From Emydura subglobosa (taxonomy: Eukaryota > Chordata > Testudines > Chelidae): a stretch of 64,000 nt of DNA. The stretch covers positions 186,001-250,000 of the forward strand of contig ML680098.1 of NCBI GenBank assembly GCA_007922225.1, given 5' to 3'. Shown one piece after another: positions 58,501-64,000 of this stretch (positions are counted from its first letter, which is position 1; every line of letters starts with the position of its first letter). A program made the translations under genes and the position numbers. The notes below the pieces were generated by a model. The model did no database searches and was not told the DNA's origin. It saw nothing but the letters and a program-made list of their open reading frames with translations.

Positions 58501-58588
58501 CACCCTTACTTCTGTGCTGCTGTTGGCGGTGGTGCCACCCAGCTCTGAAAGCAGCACCACCGCCAGCAGCAGTGCAGAAGTATGGGTG
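58501..58588. repeat. Imperfect 35-bp inverted repeat
   Basis: The arm 58501-58535 ('cacccttacttctgtgctgc'...) and the arm 58554-58588 are reverse complements with 4 mismatches in 35, separated by 18 bases. The final 11 bp, 'ggcggtggtgc', are perfect. Similar words occur at 58080-58165, so this is part of the hAT element's own sequence or a further insert. Confidence 0.8.
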
Positions 58589-58906
58589 GTAATAGGGCTC
58601 TAAGGCTGCTGTGAATAGTGATATTGACCAAGTTTGTGCACATCACCCCCATATTAAACGGTAACTATTTAAAACATAACTTTTCTGCTTATAACAATAA
58701 TCTGATAAAAATGTGTTATAGTCTTAATTTAAAAGCAGTGAGGAAAGGTAAATTCATTTAAAATAAATAGAGTTATACATTTAGTATTTAAAATATTAAA
58801 TATATAAAAAAAAAGTGTTTTTAATTCATAACGGGGGTCACCCTCAGAGGCCTGCTGTGTAAAAAGGGTCCCCCATAGGAAAACTTTGAGAATCACTAGT
58901 CTAGAT

Positions 58907-60291
58907 AACCCACTAAATCAGATTTCCTGTATTACTTGGCTGTAGTCTGGCCACAAGTAACATGAAAACAACCTCTCGATGTGTTTTGGAATGTTTGACC
59001 AAGCAAGATATGTGGAGAGCAGTCTGTTTTTATAAAAAGAAATTACTCTCGTCATTTCTAGTTTCAAAAATGTTTTGGGTTCAATGCAAAGTCCAGCTGA
59101 ATGTTTGGGTCAGATTTAATTTTACCTAAGTCAATCTTCCTACCTCTGTTTTTAAGATAACTATCCACAAGCATTGTGGCAAATTTAGAACTTCTTTGAT
59201 CTTTCCCTCTTTTAGCTGGTATGCATCTCTGCAAATTTATTTTTTTAAGCCCTAAGAAATACCTTATTGTTGAGGCTGATTTATATACAAGACTTGAAAT
59301 GCATTTTTGCAACCAAGTATATGGCCTCATCCATTCCTATTTCATTCCCTGATTGTGGATGAAGAGCAAAATGCACATCCAAGCATAGCTAAAGCTTAAA
59401 GAACTGATTAAAATAAAAAGTGATGCAAATCTGTGTTCCAACACAAACCAAATTAAATCCAACCCTGAGGCTGAAAAATATGTGGCTAACCTTTCAACAG
59501 TTCATTTTTGAAAATATTTGGTCATCTCTGCAGTTCTTAGTTTTATCAGAAAACATTATTATGTATTTAGTGCTGACAACATACACTGTTGTTTATACAC
59601 TAAAATGCCATCCCTGGCCCAAGTTTTAGAAGACGAATACATTGAGAAAGCCTTGAAGTGGGAATAACAGAGCGTGGGTGTGTGTGGTATTTTTTTTTTT
59701 TTATATCAGCTGGCTTCCTCTGGGTATTGCAGCAGAAGTGAGTTTTTACAGGAATTTGAATGAGGAGCAAACTGGGCAAGGGAGATTATGACAAAGGGAA
59801 AAGTATGACAAAGCAATGGGATACACTGGGAACAGAAATTCTTCAAGTCTTTTGGACTTGTACAAATTATATCTGAAATAAACCACCCAAACCTGTTTGG
59901 TCTCACCCAATGTCTATTCCCGGTCAACTCATTGATTTCCACACTGTGCTATCAGCTCTGCAATTGCTGTGACGAACTAGAAGTGAAGGGCTTAATACTG
60001 AGCTGAGGTTCTGTTTTTCAAACAGCTGTTTTAGTGGAAGAAAATAATTTAGTATCTGTTTCGTACACTATGACTGCTGGATTGATTGAATCACTTCCTA
60101 TAGATAGGATCTAATATACAGGATCAGAATCTGGGCCAGGAATACCAGAATCTTCCCTTGCTTAATATTTCAGATAAAGGCTAAGACAACCCATAGTGCT
60201 CCTAATCAACTATGTAGTGAAATTCACTGTAGTAATTAACTTATTCCCTGAAGCAGGAAATGTATTACCTTTAGCAAATTAACAGATGTAG
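58907..60291. other. Unique DNA, no gene seen
   Basis: Frames at 59064-59330 (minus), 59420-59629 (plus) and 59706-59942 (minus) have no recognised domains. A 12-base T run lies near 59690. Confidence 0.5.
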
Positions 60292-60852
60292 TTATGCATA
60301 AGTTGTAAAGTTATCCAGCCTTTTGTTACATGTTAATATCTGGAGTCTTCTTCCAGGAGACGCATGCTTTGTAGCACAGCTGTTGTAAAGAACTGTGAAA
60401 ATGAAAACTGAGGGAGGGATTAAGCCCTCCATTCTGGCTGCTGGGTATTGCTGCAGGAGCATCAGAGGATATAAAACGCTTCGGGAGAGAAAATTCTCTT
60501 GCATCATCTGCAGACAGATGCTGTGTAGGACAACCATACGTTGCCCTTTGAAGGCCCCTTGCAAGCCCCAGCGTAGGTTTTGGGAGGAAATGGAGCACAT
60601 GCTGCTACTAGGCTTCTGGTCAGATTTCGATTGCAGACTAGCTGGTTGCTTTACACCGAGGGCCACCGCAGCCCCTGCAGCAGCCCAGAAAAGAGAAGGT
60701 GGAAAGGCATCTTGCCAGGCAGCACATAGGCTGAGCATGCATTGAATTCTAGGCCTATCAGCATTTGAGTGAGTAAACACTGCCATGTCCTCAGCACACT
60801 TTCGCAATGTAGGCCTTGCCACACTTTCAGCCTCCACAGTTTTATGCTCCAT
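60292..60852 (-). other. Longest open frame in the window, unrecognised
   Basis: The frame from the first ATG (60852) to the stop at 60292 has 186 codons. It is open a little further upstream, but the nominal start there (60894) is GTG, which is not normal for a eukaryotic gene. The peptide has an Ala-rich hydrophobic stretch ('FWAAAGAAVALGV') and Ser/Gln-rich parts and matches no family I know. A second minus-strand frame (60326-60598) and a plus-strand frame (60395-60745) are open over the same DNA. This suggests locally stop-poor, GC-moderate sequence rather than selection. Possible alternatives are an exon of a long non-coding RNA, a lineage-specific gene or chance. Confidence 0.15.
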
Positions 60853-60899
60853 CCTAAGGGCTATTTGAAATCCTACAGTGTTACCAGTTGTCACCGTTA

Positions 60900-61972
60900 G
60901 TAAAATCCCAATTAAAATCTCAACGTTTTGATGTATTTATGATGACTATTACAAAGATGGAACGTGATGCAAAAGCTGCCGTTGTGACAGTAGCTTGCAC
61001 TATACTAATAATTCATGGATCATTTTAGCAAAAACAAATGATTCAACAGTTCGGCTGCGTGGAAGAAAAACAGCCTCCTCATTCAAGCCTACATTTCTTA
61101 TCTTATTAACGTAGACAGTGCCATGTCCTCATTAAGCTATACAACAGAGATTTATACTCTCAACTCCCATCCAAAAACATCTCAGAATCAGACACTGAAA
61201 AAAACCAAGGCCAAAAGAATCCTATCCTTTCAGAAGGTTAACACTGACATAGATTTGATATAGGTGGGGTTCCAGAATGGGGGCATCATCCAACTCAGTT
61301 TTCAGCTTAAGACGACATGAAAGAGCTTCTCTCACTTAAAAGCTTCTATCCTCAAAAATTAAATTTACTAAACGTAAGGGGTGAAAAAGCTTGTCTTCCC
61401 CCACTCCTCAATATCTGTGCATGGATCTCTCCTCCCACACAATAGGGAGATGCAGTCACCTCCATAGAACCATTTCCAGTCTCTGCTGAATGAGAATCCA
61501 CTGCCAAGCTATGATCCAGGCTGGGGGCGAGGATGGAGGTTGGCTGGACTGAAGGAGGAAGTGGGTGGGTCAATGAGGGGAATACATATATATCACCTCT
61601 CACTGGCCGTGGAGCAGAGGTGGAAAAGATAATGCAACCAAGTGCTATGGAGCACTCCTGCCCTAGTCACAACCGAGCCGATGAGGAGTCCCAGTTAATG
61701 CAACTCCGCTGGAGGCACAAGGATTGGTGGGGACCAGAGCCTATGCAGAGGCACAAGGCCTCCACGCAAATGGGGATCCTCCAGGTTTGGGGGCAAACTC
61801 GTGGCTTATTTTGCACGGGTAAACATCGCCACTACAGTGGAGTCATGCAGGAGAATTCTTCCTCAGGCCTCCTTCCCACTGCAGGGTATGTTTTGTGCCA
61901 AGGGTGGCAGCTGTCTGATGGGTAACACTTGTTAGATGTTGTTTGTGTGAAGTACTTCCCAAGTCACTTGCA
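60900..61972. other. Unique DNA with a GC-richer patch, no gene seen
   Basis: A 130-codon plus-strand frame (61533-61925) lies in a GC-richer patch and overlaps an opposite frame (61352-61603). Neither is recognised. The patch might be an old repeat, but no ends are visible. Confidence 0.4.
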
Positions 61973-62653
61973 CCTAGAGCTGAGCTAATAATTGAGTTTT
62001 GAATTTGGTGGCCAATCCAGAAATGAAAAGAGACAATGTTTCAGGTCAAATAAAACATTTTGCTTGACCTGAAGTGGATGTTTTTCATTGGTTTAATTTC
62101 ATTTAATTTTCAGAGAATTTAAAAAAAAAAATTTTTTTTTTTGGTTTGTTTTCCTTTGTTTAAAAGATTCTAGCAAAATTTTGAAGCAAAATGTCATTTT
62201 AAAAATATCACTGCAAAATGTTTTGACCTTTTTTTGGGGGGGGGAAGGGGGGGGAAGAACCATTTGCCAAATTTGTAATTGTTTTGGTCAACCCAAAACT
62301 GAATTTTTTGGCAAATAAACCATTCATCCAAAAAATTTCACCCAGTTCTAGTCTGAACCTTCATGACCCTGACATGAGCCAGACAAAAAGCAGGAGTTTG
62401 GACTAAATTTTTCTTTGGATTTTGGGGATGGTTCATAAATCTTGGGGTGAATCAAAACCAAAGCAATGGAACATATAAATCTCTGAGAAGCTAAGGGTAT
62501 GTCTACACAGCACACCCCGTACAGTTGGGTGTAGACTATATGCGTCAGAGAAAGGTTCCAGCAACAGGGAAAAGCTATGGCAGGAGGGAGGCAGTGAGTA
62601 AAGACTGGTGTGTAGTGTAGACATACCATAAATGGCCCATTTTACTCAGCTCT
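61973..62653. mobile_element. Repeat cluster with 'tagagctgag' terminal inverted repeats
   Basis: The left edge 'ctagagctgagctaataatt' and the reverse complement of the right edge 'tagagctgagtaaaatggg' share 'tagagctgag'. Near 62336 'tcacccagttctag' looks like a second right end, so two related copies, or a copy within a copy, are possible. The AT-rich interior has 'aaaatgttttgacc'-type phrases typical, as I remember, of a turtle DNA repeat. A further MITE (62495-62628) is inserted inside. Confidence 0.5.
62495..62628. mobile_element. 134-bp MITE with TAA target duplication
   Basis: The ends are 'gggtatgtctacacagc' and, as reverse complement, 'tggtatgtctacactac': after the first base, 13 bp match exactly. 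TAA stands on both sides (62492-62494 and 62629-62631), pointing to PIF/Harbinger. The minus-strand frames across it are incidental. Confidence 0.82.
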
Positions 62654-62805
62654 AATCCTAAAACCCCACAATCTATTTCAAGAGCAATGAGTAAATGACC
62701 ACCGCCAGCACATTTCCCATTTGAAAATTACCTGAGTAAGGATAATTTATTGAAAACACCGTGAAATCCCATTCTCACTCTTAAAACAACTACCTGATAA
62801 ATGTC
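62654..62805. other. Short unique spacer
   Basis: Nothing recognised between the repeat cluster and the next hairpin element. Confidence 0.5.
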
Positions 62806-62883
62806 GGGTCAGATCCTCAGCTGGTGTAAATTGTCCGTTGACGTCAATGGAGCAATTCCAATTTACACCTGAGGACCTGACCC
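62806..62883. mobile_element. 78-bp hairpin MITE, 'gggtcagatcctcag' ends
   Basis: The left arm 'gggtcagatcctcagctggt' plus 'gtaaatt' pairs with the right arm, whose reverse complement is 'gggtcaggtcctcaggtgta' plus 'aatt'. The loop is 'gacgtcaatggagc'-centred. From memory this is a common reptile palindromic element ('...ttacaccagctgaggatctggccc'). Confidence 0.78.
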
Positions 62884-63789
62884 TAATTGATTCATCTCTT
62901 GTGAGCATCTCTATATGAATACTCCACAGGCATATTACTTAGCTCTGTTCTTGAGGACTGTTGACATCTGATCTTCCCCCACTATTATTTTTTTCCTGCC
63001 CTGTCACTGCCTACAATGCCACTGCTGGTCTAATCTGCAGGTGCCTTTTATCAATCAATAAAGGAAAAACAATGAGTCACTGAATCAAGTCATAAAAAGC
63101 TTCCTCTTTTTTCCTGGCACACTTATGAGTTGATGTCTGGAGTTTTTGCTATGGCCTGGCGTTGTTCAATTGATCAGTTCGAAAAGCTTCATATCCCTGC
63201 AGGTCTCTAAGGATGCTGCCCTATCAAAGTCTTAATAAAAGAGGATGTAGTAGTGCAACAAAGTCTCCTGAGGAATACAAGGTATTTCCTCTTGAAGCCA
63301 CTCTTGAGTGAGATTCAGTGTAAGTGATGAGAGGTGAAAAGCTGCATAGTAGACTGATGAAAGCATTAGAAAGCATTTGGGAGAACACACATGCACTGTA
63401 CTTATATTTAACTGCAAGAGAGATGATGGACTTCTTATGTGGCATTCTGTGATATAACATAATTTAAGACTATTTGGATATTTTCATGCCATCACTGTAT
63501 GATGTCTGTTTTTACCTATTTATCCCTAAAAACATTCAATATCATCTTCTGATTCTAGGGTCATCGGTGAATTTACTATTAACGTTATATACCAGACTCA
63601 CTAGCCTCACTTTCTCAGAGTCTATAGAAACAAACTGAAATAGCCAGAGCTTTCAGAGTGTCACTCTTGCTCCACACAACAAAACTAGGACTGAAATCAG
63701 GAGAAGATTGCAGGATAGCCAAGAAATCTTGCATACTCTAACTTTTTAAACCTCTCAGTAAACTCATATCCATATAAATATTTCACCCT
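62884..63789. other. Unique DNA, no gene seen
   Basis: Overlapping minus-strand frames at 63224-63460 (60-78 codons) are unrecognised. No repeats. Confidence 0.5.
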
Positions 63790-64000
63790 AAATTTTCAAA
63801 ATTCTCAGTGCTTTTGGGTGCACACTTTAAACTGGTCAGTACATCTGACCAGAAGCTACCAGGTGCCCTTTTCGACCAGACTTTCCAGTCAAACACCAGG
63901 CACCTGGCAACTCTAAATGACATCCAGGCATAGAAGCCAAAAATCAAACTGCCTGGATAAAACCCAAACGGGTGGCAACCCTAGCAGCAGCTCAGGCAGT
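63790..64000. mobile_element. Repeat cut by the right window edge, unclassified
   Basis: 'aactggtcagtacatctgac', 'ccaggtgcccttttcgacc' and 'ccagtcaaacaccaggcacc' contain interlocking inverted words (ggtcag/ctgacc, ggtgcc/ggcacc). 'tggcaactcta' (63906) and 'tggcaacccta' (63973) are direct repeats. The combination with 'gtggcaaccctag' recalls a reptile DNA repeat, but the right end is outside the window. Confidence 0.42.

Larger units (their letters stand above)
57528..58898. mobile_element. 1.37-kb hAT-type element with perfect 8-bp target duplication
   Basis: The flanks are identical: 'gtctagat' at 57520-57527 and 58899-58906. The left terminus 'atggggttctcaaactgg' and the reverse complement of the right terminus 'tagtgattctcaaagttt' share the 'ttctcaaa' of Charlie-like hAT ends. 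The outer parts are AT-rich (57580-57950 and 58640-58840). The middle is GC-richer and holds a nested MITE (58226-58482) and an inverted repeat (58501-58588). No transposase frame survives, so it is a defective or non-autonomous copy. The intact duplication gives confidence in both ends. Confidence 0.88.

Noticed and set aside
60326..60598. 90-codon minus-strand frame that reads like a plausible protein
   Set aside because: It starts at GTG and overlaps a longer frame on the same strand. No family is recognised, and both cannot be coding.

Overview
This 64 kb window looks like nuclear DNA of a vertebrate, most likely a non-avian reptile and most probably a turtle. I base this on the repeats: a CR1 LINE tail, many MIR/CORE-type SINEs with a sauropsid-style tail, and a dense set of short inverted-repeat DNA transposons. 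Some of these match, from memory, families that are abundant in turtle genomes (the 'ggtgggtgaggtaatatc' palindrome, the 'gtctacac' elements, the 'ttcaatggga' elements). The species call is inference, because no gene here identifies the organism. Nothing looks bacterial: there are no operons, no ribosome binding sites and no long reading frames.

I found no protein-coding gene, rRNA or tRNA that I can support. The reading frames are short, lack homology I recognise, and often begin at GTG or TTG. The longest (about 186 codons from the first ATG, near 60.3-60.9 kb, minus strand) is only a candidate. The window is best read as intergenic DNA or part of a large intron.

Layout. 0-5 kb is AT-rich single-copy DNA with a poly(T) tract, a small palindromic element, a Tigger/mariner-like element (3289-3697) and a hAT MITE (4660-4811). 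5.5-6.9 kb is a cluster of two DNA elements, a minus-strand CR1 tail and an older repeat. 7-20 kb is mostly unique sequence with scattered MIRs and MITEs and the best-looking candidate conserved non-coding stretches. 20.2-21.2 kb is a badly broken reverse transcriptase of a LINE that is not CR1. 23.1-23.6 kb is a SINE split by a hAT MITE, with target-site duplications still visible. 26.8-27.65 kb is three DNA elements and a MIR that itself carries a 77-bp insert. 27.7-42.8 kb is largely unique. 42.9-43.4 kb stacks a MIR, a MITE and a near-perfect long palindrome. 45-57 kb alternates SINEs and small palindromic elements, with one pyrimidine-rich block (55.9-56.7 kb). 57.5-58.9 kb is a 1.37-kb hAT-type element with a perfect 8-bp target duplication and several hairpins nested in it. 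61.9-62.9 kb is another nested transposon cluster, and the last 200 bp enters a repeat cut by the window edge.

The repeats do not form a pathway. What can be read is an insertion history: SINEs came first, then hAT and TWA-targeting elements landed in them, and in a few places the exact order can be reconstructed.
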